Part shown: positions 35,765 through 44,430 of the stretch, piece by piece | Numbering within the stretch: position 1 is the first letter of the stretch | Layout of the letters: each line of letters opens with the position of its first letter | From: Desulfosporosinus metallidurans | GTDB lineage: Bacteria; Bacillota; Desulfitobacteriia; Desulfitobacteriales; Desulfitobacteriaceae | NCBI RefSeq assembly: GCF_001936615.1 | Contig: NZ_MLBF01000003.1 | Span: 186,001-250,000, forward strand | DNA: 64,000 bases | Reading direction: 5' to 3' | Notes under the pieces: model-generated | The model's input: the letters and a program-made list of their open reading frames with translations, nothing else | What the model was told of the DNA's origin: nothing | The model's database searches: none | Program-made: the position numbers and the translations under genes

Positions 35765-35810
35765 AAGAGAAGCCGACCGGCAGTGCGCCAGCCGGCTCCA
35801 AAGCCCTCTT
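35765..35810. terminator. stem-loop downstream of hag
   Basis: Directly after the flagellin stop, AAGAG/CTCTT enclose GC-rich arms built on GCCGACCGGC and GCCGGC. On the minus strand no long T-run follows, so this may be a partial terminator or an mRNA-stabilising hairpin, as is common after flagellin genes whose message must exceed that of downstream genes. Confidence 0.5.
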
Positions 35811-35820
35811 AGATAAGCGA

Positions 35821-37341
35821 TTATTGTAAGAGTTTGAGAATAGTTTGAGGAGCTTGGTTCGCTTGAGCCAACATAGCGACGCCTGCTTGAGCAAGAACTT
35901 GGTTCTTGGTGAACTTCGACATTTCCGCAGCCATGTCAACATCACGGATGTTGGATTCGGCTGAAGTGAGGTTTTCAGAAGAGGTACCAAGGTTTGCAAT
36001 CGTATGCTCTAAACGGTTTTGCATCGCACCAAGCTTGGAACGTTCTTGGGAAACCGTGTTAATAGCTTGATCGATAGCTTTAATGGCAAGATTGGCATCT
36101 GTTTGCGTAGAAACGTTAATTCCCTTTTGGGTGATAGCATTACTTGAAACAGTTCCATCAGCCGACAGCTGAGCTGCAGTGGATGCCGTTGAGGTTTTAG
36201 TAATAGCATCGCTCTTTCCGCCAGCACTATCAAGTCCAGTAAAATTAAACGTAACTGAAGCAGTATGGTCTCCTTGACCGATAACCGCACTGGTCATGTT
36301 ATTGTAAACGTTAACGATTCCTCCGATAGCTGTACCTGAACTGTTAGTTAACTGCAACTTTTTATACTCAGCTGTAACTTTGAAAGATTGTGTATCTCCT
36401 ACCGCATTACCGCCACCCGTTGTATTTGTAGTAGCTGCAATTGCTAAATTCATTCCCGCGTAAGAAAAAGCACCAGAACCGGTGACAGCAACTTTTGTAT
36501 AGCTATTACCGCCGTCAGTCGATACAGAAGCCGCCGATACTGTTTGCTTTAGATTTCCGGAGCCAACGCTACCAGTAGTAACAATCGAGTCAACTCTTAC
36601 GGTCAAAGTTGCATCACTAGCACCGTTATAAGCTCCTGCAGTTGTTCCAGTTAAAGCTCCAGCAGAACCATTGCTTTTAGTAGCTGTTGTAGCTATAATA
36701 CCACTTGATTTCGTAGCCGCAACTTCAGCCAGAGTAGAAATTTTATCGCCCGCTACCAAATCATGACCCGCTGCAGTGATGGCTGAAACACCTGTAGTAG
36801 CAGTGCCTAGACCGTATAAAACGGAGTCGCCAGCTACTCCGAGCGATTGAGCGTCCATAGCTCCAACACTTAACGTGATGTTTTGGTCTTTATTGGCACC
36901 GATTTGGAACGTGTTTTTTAATCCACCAGCTAAGAGGTTCTGGGTATTGAATTCTGTAGTGTTGGAGATACGCGTGATTTCCTTGCCTAGTTGATCTACT
37001 TCAGATTGGATTTTCTTACGATCATCTGCTGTATTGGTATCAGACGCTGACTGAACTGCGAGCTCACGCATACGTTGAAGAATACTTTGAGTTTCACTCA
37101 AGCCACCTTCACCAGTTTGAATCAAAGAGATTGCGCTTTGTGCATTGCTGGATGCTTGTTTCAAGCCACTGATTTGTCCCCGCATTTTTTCAGAAATCGC
37201 GAGACCAGCAGCATCGTCAGCTGCTTTGGTGATACGATAACCTGAGGAAAGTTTAGACAAAGAATTCTGAACTGCTTTTTGAGTGGCTGCAAGGTTGGAT
37301 TGAGCATTAATGCTCCCCATATTAGTGTTGATACTCGACAT
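35821..37341 (-). CDS. hag: flagellin (filament subunit)
   Basis: A 506-residue flagellin. The start MSSINTNMGSINAQSN at 37341 follows GGAGGAATATATT. The conserved N-terminal D0/D1 part (about 1-140, including LSSGYRITKAADDAAGLAI) and C-terminal D1/D0 part (about 405-506, ending TILKLLQ) are complete; the central 150-400 region is Ser/Thr/Gly/Ala-rich and is the surface-exposed, likely glycosylated part. It is the only flagellin in the window. Its leader carries CsrA-type sites, and the nonulosonate operon and Maf lie just upstream on the same strand. Confidence 0.97.
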   Translation of the reverse strand: MSSINTNMGSINAQSNLAATQKAVQNSLSKLSSGYRITKAADDAAGLAISEKMRGQISGLKQASSNAQSAISLIQTGEGGLSETQSILQRMRELAVQSASDTNTADDRKKIQSEVDQLGKEITRISNTTEFNTQNLLAGGLKNTFQIGANKDQNITLSVGAMDAQSLGVAGDSVLYGLGTATTGVSAITAAGHDLVAGDKISTLAEVAATKSSGIIATTATKSNGSAGALTGTTAGAYNGASDATLTVRVDSIVTTGSVGSGNLKQTVSAASVSTDGGNSYTKVAVTGSGAFSYAGMNLAIAATTNTTGGGNAVGDTQSFKVTAEYKKLQLTNSSGTAIGGIVNVYNNMTSAVIGQGDHTASVTFNFTGLDSAGGKSDAITKTSTASTAAQLSADGTVSSNAITQKGINVSTQTDANLAIKAIDQAINTVSQERSKLGAMQNRLEHTIANLGTSSENLTSAESNIRDVDMAAEMSKFTKNQVLAQAGVAMLAQANQAPQTILKLLQ

Positions 37342-37345
37342 AATA

Positions 37346-37383
37346 TATTCCTCCATGTTTTTATTCGTCTCACATCCATGTGA
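37346..37383 (-). promoter_or_regulatory. two CsrA-type binding sites in the hag leader
   Basis: In the leader RNA, UCACAUGGAUGUGA (37370-37383) is a self-complementary hairpin that exposes GGA in its loop; ACAUGGAUGU matches the CsrA consensus ACARGGAUGU at nine of ten positions. The second site, ACAUGGAGGAA (about 37348-37358), overlaps the flagellin Shine-Dalgarno. The two GGA motifs are about 20 bases apart. This is the arrangement known for hag control by CsrA in Bacillus subtilis, and csrA-fliW are encoded at 48.6-49.3 kb. Confidence 0.8.
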
Positions 37384-37400
37384 AACGTTTTTTCGTTCAG

Positions 37401-37420
37401 TCCACCTGCCGGCAAGTGGA
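37401..37420. promoter_or_regulatory. palindrome in the hag 5' leader
   Basis: TCCAC-TGCCGGCA-GTGGA is almost perfectly symmetrical (one non-pairing position on each side) and would form a stable hairpin 60 to 80 bases before the flagellin start. It lies between the candidate promoter and the CsrA sites, so it could protect the message 5' end or be an operator. Confidence 0.5.
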
Positions 37421-37437
37421 GAACTTCTTACACACTA

Positions 37438-37499
37438 GTTATCGAAGATTTAGCTATATATAAAAACCCCGTATTACCTTGTTTCTTTCTAAAACTCTA
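37438..37499 (-). promoter_or_regulatory. candidate sigma-28 promoter region of hag
   Basis: Two overlapping possibilities are seen. TTCGATAA (37439-37446) equals the -10 of the flgM promoter except for one base but lacks a good -35 at 12 bases. Further up, TAGAGTTT (37492-37499) matches the -35 TAAAGTTT at seven of eight and is followed 13 bases later by GGTAATAC. I cannot decide between them. Confidence 0.35.
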
Positions 37500-37540
37500 G
37501 ATTTTTTGCCTATTTTCTAGTAAATAGATCCTCACACATC

Positions 37541-38287
37541 CTATTTTATAAAATATTTCTTATTTTTCCTTTGCTTTATTTTCATTTTATCCCTTTGCAT
37601 AAGGAGGTACTCCGCAATAGAAAAATCAAGCATGGTATCTATATCAACTGAATTTTCCCTTGGCATTATGTAAGCAAAAGAGTTGTAATCATATATATTT
37701 TGTGATCGCAAAAAACACTCTGTTTTCACGACATAAACAGCTCCGTTAATCCTGTAGTATGTCGGCAATTCCTGTCTGTTTTTGTTTAAAGCTTCCTGAC
37801 GCAGAAATCCATTGAGCGATTTACTTTCTGGCAATACATTGTACCACAAGGGAGAATGATCAGCCTCACTAACTGAAACAACAGCATCCGCATTCCTTAA
37901 CATTAATGTTTCGACTGCTGCGACAATATCCTGAGATGTTCTTAGAGGCGACGTCGGTTGCAAAAGAACAAAGATATCAAATTTCTTGCCGATTGTATAA
38001 TATTGGTCAAGTGCTTCCTTGACACAATCCCATGTCGAAGCTGTATCTGTAGCCAGCTTATCTGATCTTAAAAATGGAACATTTGCCCCATATTGCACTG
38101 CAATATTCGCATATTCTTGGGAATCTGTTGAAAGGAATATTTCATCGAAAATACCCGCCTCCTGGGCCTGAACTATACTATAAGCAATCAAAGGCTTCCC
38201 ATTAAGAATGCGTATATTCTTGTCAGGTAAGCCCTTAGATCCGCTACGCGCAGGTATTATTGCAATTATTCGATGATCATTGAACAT
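37541..38287 (-). CDS. neuA: CMP-nonulosonate cytidylyltransferase (LegF/NeuA family)
   Basis: A 248-residue nucleotidyltransferase that activates a nonulosonic acid with CTP. The N-terminal signature IIPARSGSKGLPDKNIR and the later QPTSPLRTS and IDIDTMLDF motifs are typical of CMP-sialate, CMP-legionaminate and CMP-pseudaminate synthetases. In this operon, with LegB- and LegC-type enzymes, CMP-legionaminate is the most likely product. It is the last gene before hag. Confidence 0.9.
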   Translation of the reverse strand: MFNDHRIIAIIPARSGSKGLPDKNIRILNGKPLIAYSIVQAQEAGIFDEIFLSTDSQEYANIAVQYGANVPFLRSDKLATDTASTWDCVKEALDQYYTIGKKFDIFVLLQPTSPLRTSQDIVAAVETLMLRNADAVVSVSEADHSPLWYNVLPESKSLNGFLRQEALNKNRQELPTYYRINGAVYVVKTECFLRSQNIYDYNSFAYIMPRENSVDIDTMLDFSIAEYLLMQRDKMKIKQRKNKKYFIK

Positions 38288-38291
38288 AGCA

Positions 38292-39458
38292 TTATTCCCT
38301 CACATCGTAAAAGCTCTTTTTAAGGTTTATCTTGTCATTATCCAGAAAATCCTTAATGACAGCTACAATTTTTTTAGAAGTTTTCCCATCGCCATAGGGA
38401 CTTATCTGATTAGCAATTTCTTGCAAAAACTGCTGCGACCTTGCCTTATCAATACTCTTGATTATAGCGTGCTTTTCCGGTTCACAAGATATGACAGATT
38501 TTGCACAAATCCTGCCTTTTTGCCTGTCTCCTATATTGATAGTAGGTTTTTTGAAACTTGGGGTTTCCATGATTCCGCTGGAAGAATTGCCAATGACCAT
38601 TTCACAATATTTCATTGCAGAAAGGTATCGTAAAACGCCCATCGAAGTAAAAGCAATCGCATTTTCTTTTTCCTCGCAATAGGCGCCTATTTTGTTATTT
38701 ATTGCCCGACCATTTGCATCAGCATTCACTTTTGTAAAAATGTAATTCAACCCGTTGGTCTCATCAAGAGCTGATAGAATCTCTTCAATTTGTTTTGTCG
38801 AAGTATCTTTTTCCAATGTTACCGGATGAAATGTCACAAGGGCATATGGCCGATTCAAATCAAAGCTTATGCTTCGTGCCAACTCATCTTTGGTCAAAAG
38901 AGGCATACTCAAAATATTTTCCACACCAATTGCTCCAACATTGAATACCCGATCCGGTGTTTCCCCCATATTTATAACACGCTGCCTATATTGCTCGGTC
39001 GAAGTAAAGTGCAAATAGCTCATTTTGCTTATTGAGTGACGAAAAAACTCATCAATCGCCCCCTCTGTTGTTTCTCCACCATAAAGATGAGCAATTGGTA
39101 TACAAGCAACTGAAGCAGCAATAACTGCAGAAAATATTTCAAAACGGTCCCCTAACACGATTACCATATCAGGTTGGTTTCTATCAAAATACTCTGCAAA
39201 CCCTATAACTCCAATCCCAATGGCCTTGGACATAGCCTTATTTGAATCATCATTTTGCAATACATCAATTTTAGCATCTATAAAAATGCCATCTGATTCT
39301 ATCTCCTTATAAGTAAGACCAAAATCTTCAGATAAGTGCATACCCGTTGCCACTATTCTTACCTCAAAACTATTAGTAGCAATAACTTGCTTTATAATAG
39401 ACCTTAATAGACCATACTCAGCTCGTGAGCCAGTCACTATACAAATTGTTTTTTTCAT
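38292..39458 (-). CDS. neuC: hydrolysing sugar 2-epimerase (LegG/NeuC family)
   Basis: A 388-residue NDP-sugar 2-epimerase of the hydrolysing type, which releases the free N-acetylated mannosamine-type sugar that feeds the synthase. Markers are IVTGSRAEYGLLRSII, DMVIVLGDRFE, HLYGGETTEGAIDE and NSSSGIMETPSF. Its start overlaps the synthase gene stop (ATGA). In the legionaminic pathway the substrate would be the 2,4-diacetamido sugar from LegH. Confidence 0.92.
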   Translation of the reverse strand: MKKTICIVTGSRAEYGLLRSIIKQVIATNSFEVRIVATGMHLSEDFGLTYKEIESDGIFIDAKIDVLQNDDSNKAMSKAIGIGVIGFAEYFDRNQPDMVIVLGDRFEIFSAVIAASVACIPIAHLYGGETTEGAIDEFFRHSISKMSYLHFTSTEQYRQRVINMGETPDRVFNVGAIGVENILSMPLLTKDELARSISFDLNRPYALVTFHPVTLEKDTSTKQIEEILSALDETNGLNYIFTKVNADANGRAINNKIGAYCEEKENAIAFTSMGVLRYLSAMKYCEMVIGNSSSGIMETPSFKKPTINIGDRQKGRICAKSVISCEPEKHAIIKSIDKARSQQFLQEIANQISPYGDGKTSKKIVAVIKDFLDNDKINLKKSFYDVRE

Positions 39459-40453
39459 AACTCTATCAACTCATCCTCGCAAAAATCACGTTCTGCCTTC
39501 GTCCCTAGTACTTCAAACCATTTCATAGGAGAAATCCCATTCCCGGGACGCTTGACCGTTATATTATCTTCAGTAAAGATTTCATCTTTAACTATATTTC
39601 GTTTGGCGACAATGCTTTTGCGAGCTACTTCTTTATTCGGTATTTCGGATACTGATGGTCGTTTTATACCATCCCCTAAAGCAATTTCAATATTCCTGAT
39701 AGCTGTCACCATAGCTTTGAGTTCCTGCGGATTAAGGCTCGCCTTATGATCTGGGCCCTCTAAACTTTTATCAAGCGTAAAGTGCTTTTCAATCACTGAA
39801 GCTCCTAGCGCTATAGCCGCAATGGGAGCTTCAATCCCTAATGTATGATCTGAATAACCAACTGCAACACCGAAACGTTCTTTCAAGGTTAGCATTGCCA
39901 TGATGTTGGCATCCTCAAAAGGAGTAGGGTACTGTGTATTGCAGTGTAACAGCGTTATCAACCCTGCACCATTATCCCGAAGCACATCTAATGCCAACCC
40001 CACCTCATCTAAATCACTCATCCCCGTTGACATTATCACCGGCTTACCAGTGTTTGCAATTTTTATCAGGTACGGCAGGTTAGTTATCTCTCCTGATGGC
40101 ACTTTGTATATAGGCATTTCAAGACTTTCTAAAAAATCTATGCTCTCGAAATCAAAGGGGGTCGAGAGAAATGATATCTCCTTTTCGTCACAATAATTTT
40201 TGAGTTCCCTGAAATCGCAAAAAGATAGCTCAAGTTTCTTGACCATTTCCAGCTGACTTTCGCCCGTCTCAGTAGCTTGCTTTTGATAATCAGCTTTTTG
40301 CGCCACTCTTGACACAAGACTCTCTGCTTTAAAAGTTTGAAATTTGACTGCATCTACACCTGCATTTTTTGCGGCATCTATCAATTTTTTAGCTAGTTTG
40401 ATATCGCCATTATGGTTTACTCCAGCCTCGGCTATAATAAAAATGTCACTCAA
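39455..40453 (-). CDS. neuB: nonulosonic acid synthase (LegI/NeuB family)
   Basis: A 332-residue PEP-condensing synthase. The N-terminal TIM barrel starts FIIAEAGVNHNGDIKLAKKL and contains MSTGMSDLDEV and GYSDHTLGI; the C-terminal 60 residues form a SAF antifreeze-like domain (ARKSIVAKRNIVKDEIFT). It starts at a TTG that overlaps the end of the acetyltransferase gene. It makes the nine-carbon sugar acid. Confidence 0.94.
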   Translation of the reverse strand: MSDIFIIAEAGVNHNGDIKLAKKLIDAAKNAGVDAVKFQTFKAESLVSRVAQKADYQKQATETGESQLEMVKKLELSFCDFRELKNYCDEKEISFLSTPFDFESIDFLESLEMPIYKVPSGEITNLPYLIKIANTGKPVIMSTGMSDLDEVGLALDVLRDNGAGLITLLHCNTQYPTPFEDANIMAMLTLKERFGVAVGYSDHTLGIEAPIAAIALGASVIEKHFTLDKSLEGPDHKASLNPQELKAMVTAIRNIEIALGDGIKRPSVSEIPNKEVARKSIVAKRNIVKDEIFTEDNITVKRPGNGISPMKWFEVLGTKAERDFCEDELIEL

Positions 40454-41090
40454 TAGTTCTCACCACTTTACACGGATTACCATAAGCAATGACCTTGCTT
40501 GTCACATCATGGACAACATTACTTCCAGCTCCTATTAAGCTGTTGTCTCCAATAGTTACACCTTGAATAACCGTTGCATTTGCGCCTACATGGGTACCAG
40601 CGCCTATTTTAACGTCACCGCAGATAACTGCGCCAGGCCCTATGTGTGTAAAATTATCAATACAACAACCATGTTCGATAATAGCACCAGTATTTATAAT
40701 CGCCATATCTCCGATAGTACTCTTTGCATTAACTACCGTATTCTTTCCTACGTAAATACCCTCGCCAAGCCATACATTACTTCCGATCTTTGAAGAATTA
40801 TCGATTATCGCAGGTAAGCAAAATCCTTTACTCTTAAGCATATAAAACAGTTTTTCTCTCAACGAAGTGTTGCCTATACTTCCAACTGTAACAAAAGCAT
40901 ACTCAACTCCGTTATCAAATACTGACGTTAATATGGCATCATTACCTATAACTTCATAGCCTAATACCTTCTCACCGACAACAGCGCCCGCGTCAGTTAT
41001 TCCAACGATTTCGTATTTCCCATTTGATTGGATGCTATCTATGACACTGAGGGCATGTCCACCTGCACCTACGAGAACAATTTTATTCAT
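40446..41090 (-). CDS. neuD: NeuD/LegH-type hexapeptide acetyltransferase
   Basis: A 214-residue acetyltransferase of the NeuD/PglD/VioB group. An N-terminal Rossmann-like sugar-binding part (VLVGAGGHALSVIDSIQ) is followed by a left-handed beta helix of hexapeptide repeats (about 90-205; VICGDVKIGAGTHVGANAT). In the pathway it would acetylate the C4 amino group after LegC, the LegH step; family members can instead O-acetylate sialic acids, so the step is inferred from context. Confidence 0.87.
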   Translation of the reverse strand: MNKIVLVGAGGHALSVIDSIQSNGKYEIVGITDAGAVVGEKVLGYEVIGNDAILTSVFDNGVEYAFVTVGSIGNTSLREKLFYMLKSKGFCLPAIIDNSSKIGSNVWLGEGIYVGKNTVVNAKSTIGDMAIINTGAIIEHGCCIDNFTHIGPGAVICGDVKIGAGTHVGANATVIQGVTIGDNSLIGAGSNVVHDVTSKVIAYGNPCKVVRTIE

Positions 41091-41094
41091 AGAC

Positions 41095-42135
41095 TCACAC
41101 CCCCAATTCTTTCCTCATTACCTCCAACTCTTCCATCTGTCCCATATCGAGCCAGCATTTTTCGCTCACTGGGAAAACGCCTATCTTTTCGCCCAAAATT
41201 TTATGCTGCTCAATTATATCAGGGAAGCCTACTGCCTTATCATCCTCAAGCCTATCTACAACATCGGGTTCCACAACATAAAAGCCAGTATTGGTCAAAA
41301 AAGAGTATTCGGGTTTTTCTAACATTGTATCTATTTCACCGTTGCTGTCTAAATTTATTATTCCGTATGGAATCGTGAAATGTTTATATGCTGCAACAAT
41401 CGTAATCATGTTTCCATTTTGTTTATGAAAGTCATAGATTTCCTTATAATTGGCTCTAATTAGTACATCACAATTAGTAAGAAAGAAGGTATTCCCCACC
41501 TTCCCCTTAAGTAGGCTAAGCCCTCCACCCGTGCCTAAAGGCATGCTCTCATCATGGAATTCTAGTTTATAATCTTTTTCCGTTTCGTTAAAGTAAGCCT
41601 TTATCATATTTTTTTTATGATTGACAATCAAATGAAACTCATTGCAATGATACTCCATAAAATGATTAATTATATGCTCCGTGATGGGGATTTCTCCAAT
41701 GGGGATGAGTGGCTTCGGTAATATCTTTGTATAAGGATGAAGCCTCGTCCCTAATCCACCTGCCATTATTACGACAGGTGCAATGATAGAATGGTTACGC
41801 CCAATCTCGTAATCATGCACAAAAACAATGGATTGTATTTCGTGCTTTTCATTGACAATCGGCAACGATAATATTGACCATTTCTTCATTATTTCTCGAT
41901 AATGATCCTTATCTTTTTCATATATAAACCGCGGATTATAATTGGCAATATCTTTTACTTTGTCCCCTAACTTTCCTCCGCGCAACAAATGCCTTCTAAC
42001 GTCTCCGTCAGTAATAATTGCTTTCAATGTATTGTTTTCAGCAACCATCAGCATTTGCCTACCTGTTGCCTCTATCTGTTTCATCGCTTCCAGTACACTT
42101 CGCTCTTCAGCAATAAACAATGTCTCTATATCCAA
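41095..42135 (-). CDS. ptmE: CBS-fused sugar-1-phosphate nucleotidyltransferase (PtmE-like)
   Basis: A 346-residue protein with two N-terminal CBS domains (about 1-115) and a C-terminal nucleotidyltransferase (PVVIMAGGLGTRLHPYTKIL, about 120-346). This domain order is that of Campylobacter PtmE, which makes GDP-GlcNAc as the entry to legionaminic acid. The TTG at 42135 is eight bases from GAGGGGG; a GTG at 42144 abuts it. The nucleotide (GTP or other) cannot be read from sequence. Confidence 0.85.
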   Translation of the reverse strand: MDIETLFIAEERSVLEAMKQIEATGRQMLMVAENNTLKAIITDGDVRRHLLRGGKLGDKVKDIANYNPRFIYEKDKDHYREIMKKWSILSLPIVNEKHEIQSIVFVHDYEIGRNHSIIAPVVIMAGGLGTRLHPYTKILPKPLIPIGEIPITEHIINHFMEYHCNEFHLIVNHKKNMIKAYFNETEKDYKLEFHDESMPLGTGGGLSLLKGKVGNTFFLTNCDVLIRANYKEIYDFHKQNGNMITIVAAYKHFTIPYGIINLDSNGEIDTMLEKPEYSFLTNTGFYVVEPDVVDRLEDDKAVGFPDIIEQHKILGEKIGVFPVSEKCWLDMGQMEELEVMRKELGV

Positions 42136-42152
42136 TAGCCCCACCCCCTCTT

Positions 42153-43319
42153 TTATGAAATAGCACTTATCTTTTCAATTACCTTATACACATCGTCAGC
42201 GGATAAATTGCTACTACAGGGAAGATTGACTACCCTGTTATAATAGTCAAATGCCCTCTCAATCTTATAAGTTTGGGCATGCATATATGGTTTTTGTTCA
42301 TGAATAAGTCCCCATATAGGGCGGGTTTGTATATGATCGTTCGCCAAGCTTTCAATTATCTTCTTGCGGGAGTATTTTTCAGTATTTACTATATAGACGG
42401 AATAAAACCAATAATTTGGCCTTATATCGTCTCGGAAGCCCAACATCCTCAAACCGTTAATGTCATCATTTATCCTACTTTTGTATATACTATAGTTTTC
42501 TTTCTTTATAGAAATAAAGTGCTCAAGCTGTTCCAGTTGTGCGACCCCTAATGCTGCCTGCAGGTTGGTCATTCTATAATTATAGCCAACCTCATTATGT
42601 ATAAAATCGACGGCATCGTCCTTGGCCTGTGTAGACAGATATTTGGCTCTTTTCATAATGCCTGTATCACTAGAGACCATCATTCCCCCGCCACCAGTAG
42701 TAATAATTTTATTGCCATTGAAGGAATACACTCCTATATCGGCAATTGTCCCAGCATATTTACCCTTATATCTACCATCTAGGTAGTAGGTTCCTAATGC
42801 CTCTGTAGCATCCTCAATGACTTTGAGGTTATATTCCTTAGCGATATCCATAACAGCTGGCATATCTACCATGTTGCCAAAAACATGCACAACAACCACT
42901 GCTTTTATATGTCTTCCAGATGAATTATTAATTAGTTTATTGTCTATTAAAGTACACTCTGTCTTACAAAACTCCTTCAATTTAGCCATATCCATGCACA
43001 TAGAATCATCACAATCCATAAAAACAGGATAGGCGTTTAAATATTTCACTGGATTTACAGCAGCTATAAATGTTAGCGTTGGCACTATTACCTCATGATA
43101 TTTTTCCACACCTGATAGAATTAATGCTAAATGTAAGCCCGCGGTTCCACTTTGACAGGCAACGGCCGTTCCTGCGTTTACATAATTAGCAAATTCTGCT
43201 TCATATCTGTCAATGTATGCCCCGCCAGTAGACACCCATTCGGTTTCTACTGCATCAGTTACATATTTCAGCTCGTTGCCCTTTAGGTTGGGAACTGATA
43301 AAGGTATGAACTTATCCAA
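42153..43319 (-). CDS. legC: sugar aminotransferase (LegC family)
   Basis: A 388-residue PLP enzyme of the DegT/DnrJ/EryC1 family. The PLP Lys lies in VYSFNGNKIITTGGGGM, preceded by VIEDATEALGT; N-terminal LSVPNLKGNELKYV and AVACQSGTAGLHLAL complete the fold. It adds the C4 amino group to the 4-keto sugar made by LegB. It starts at a TTG with GGAAGTGA upstream. Confidence 0.9.
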   Translation of the reverse strand: MDKFIPLSVPNLKGNELKYVTDAVETEWVSTGGAYIDRYEAEFANYVNAGTAVACQSGTAGLHLALILSGVEKYHEVIVPTLTFIAAVNPVKYLNAYPVFMDCDDSMCMDMAKLKEFCKTECTLIDNKLINNSSGRHIKAVVVVHVFGNMVDMPAVMDIAKEYNLKVIEDATEALGTYYLDGRYKGKYAGTIADIGVYSFNGNKIITTGGGGMMVSSDTGIMKRAKYLSTQAKDDAVDFIHNEVGYNYRMTNLQAALGVAQLEQLEHFISIKKENYSIYKSRINDDINGLRMLGFRDDIRPNYWFYSVYIVNTEKYSRKKIIESLANDHIQTRPIWGLIHEQKPYMHAQTYKIERAFDYYNRVVNLPCSSNLSADDVYKVIEKISAIS

Positions 43320-43339
43320 AGGATCACTTCCTACATTTA

Positions 43340-44323
43340 TTACAGGTTATAAATATCTGCTTTATATCGGCTTAAATTCTCCTTAAGAAACACAATAGTC
43401 TCGGCCAGCCCCTCTTTTAAACTGTACTCGGGCTCCCAGCCTGTAAGTTCTTTAATTTTTTCATTTGAGCCTAATAGCCTGTTTATCTCGCTTTTTTCCG
43501 GACGCAGTCTTTGCTCGTCACAAATTATCCTTGCTTGAGGGTTAATCTGATCAATTAATTCCTGTGCAAGTTGACCGATTGAGATCTCTTGCTGGGATGC
43601 TATATTAATCTCCTGCCCTATTGTTTTATCCGACCGGGCAATTTCAATAAAGCCCTGAGCGGTATCTTTTACATAATTAAAATCTCGAGTTGGAGTAAGC
43701 GAGCCCAGCTTTATTTCCGTCATTCCCGATAAAAGCTGAGTAATAACGGTTGGAATCACTGCCCGAGCGGATTGACGCGGTCCATAGGTGTTAAACGGAC
43801 GTACAATGGTAATGGGCATTTCAAAGCTACGATAAAAGCTCTCTGCAAGTCTGTCAGCCCCTATTTTAGTCGCTGAATAAGGTGATTGCCCTTGGAACGG
43901 GTGCAACTCATCGATGGGAACATACTGTGCCGTGCCATAGACCTCTGAAGTAGAGGTTACGAGGACTCTATTTGTTCCCCAATCTCTTGCTGCCTGGAGC
44001 ACATTCAGTGTACCTTTAATATTTGTATCAACATACGAATCAGGCGAGTGATAGCTAAATGGAATTGCTATTAAAGCCGCAAGATGGAAAACCTCATCTA
44101 CCTCTTTCATTGCTGCTCTAACGCCGTTGGGATCACGGATATCCCCAGCAAATATTTCAATTTCATCCAACAACTCTTTTGGGAACGTATCAAGCCATCC
44201 CCAGCTATTAAATGAATTATAGTAAACAAAGGCCTTTACTTTTTTACCTTTTTTTATAAGTTGTTCTACTAGATGGCTACCTATAAAGCCATCGGCACCG
44301 GTGACCAATATTCTTTTAGACAT
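43340..44323 (-). CDS. legB: NAD-dependent 4,6-dehydratase LegB
   Basis: A 327-residue extended SDR enzyme. The nucleotide motif is VTGADGFIGSHLVEQL, the active-site residues lie in TSTSEVYGTAQ and SPYSATKIGADRL (YxxxK). The long-form match SFNSWGWLDTF is characteristic of LegB-type GlcNAc-nucleotide 4,6-dehydratases. The ATG at 44323 has AAAGGAGGT upstream. It opens the sugar pathway after PtmE. Confidence 0.93.
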   Translation of the reverse strand: MSKRILVTGADGFIGSHLVEQLIKKGKKVKAFVYYNSFNSWGWLDTFPKELLDEIEIFAGDIRDPNGVRAAMKEVDEVFHLAALIAIPFSYHSPDSYVDTNIKGTLNVLQAARDWGTNRVLVTSTSEVYGTAQYVPIDELHPFQGQSPYSATKIGADRLAESFYRSFEMPITIVRPFNTYGPRQSARAVIPTVITQLLSGMTEIKLGSLTPTRDFNYVKDTAQGFIEIARSDKTIGQEINIASQQEISIGQLAQELIDQINPQARIICDEQRLRPEKSEINRLLGSNEKIKELTGWEPEYSLKEGLAETIVFLKENLSRYKADIYNL

Positions 44324-44430
44324 ATACTGACCTCCTTTGTTGTGATGATATCCCATAGGGGGAAGGATGGACAGGAAGGTAGTACTTTGTGAAAGGTTGA
44401 AACTCCAAGATCCAGTTGCTAATTCCCTTT

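Noticed and set aside
40563-41378. Plus-strand frames over the acetyltransferase and transferase genes
   Set aside because: They are shadows of real minus-strand genes without start signals or recognisable domains.
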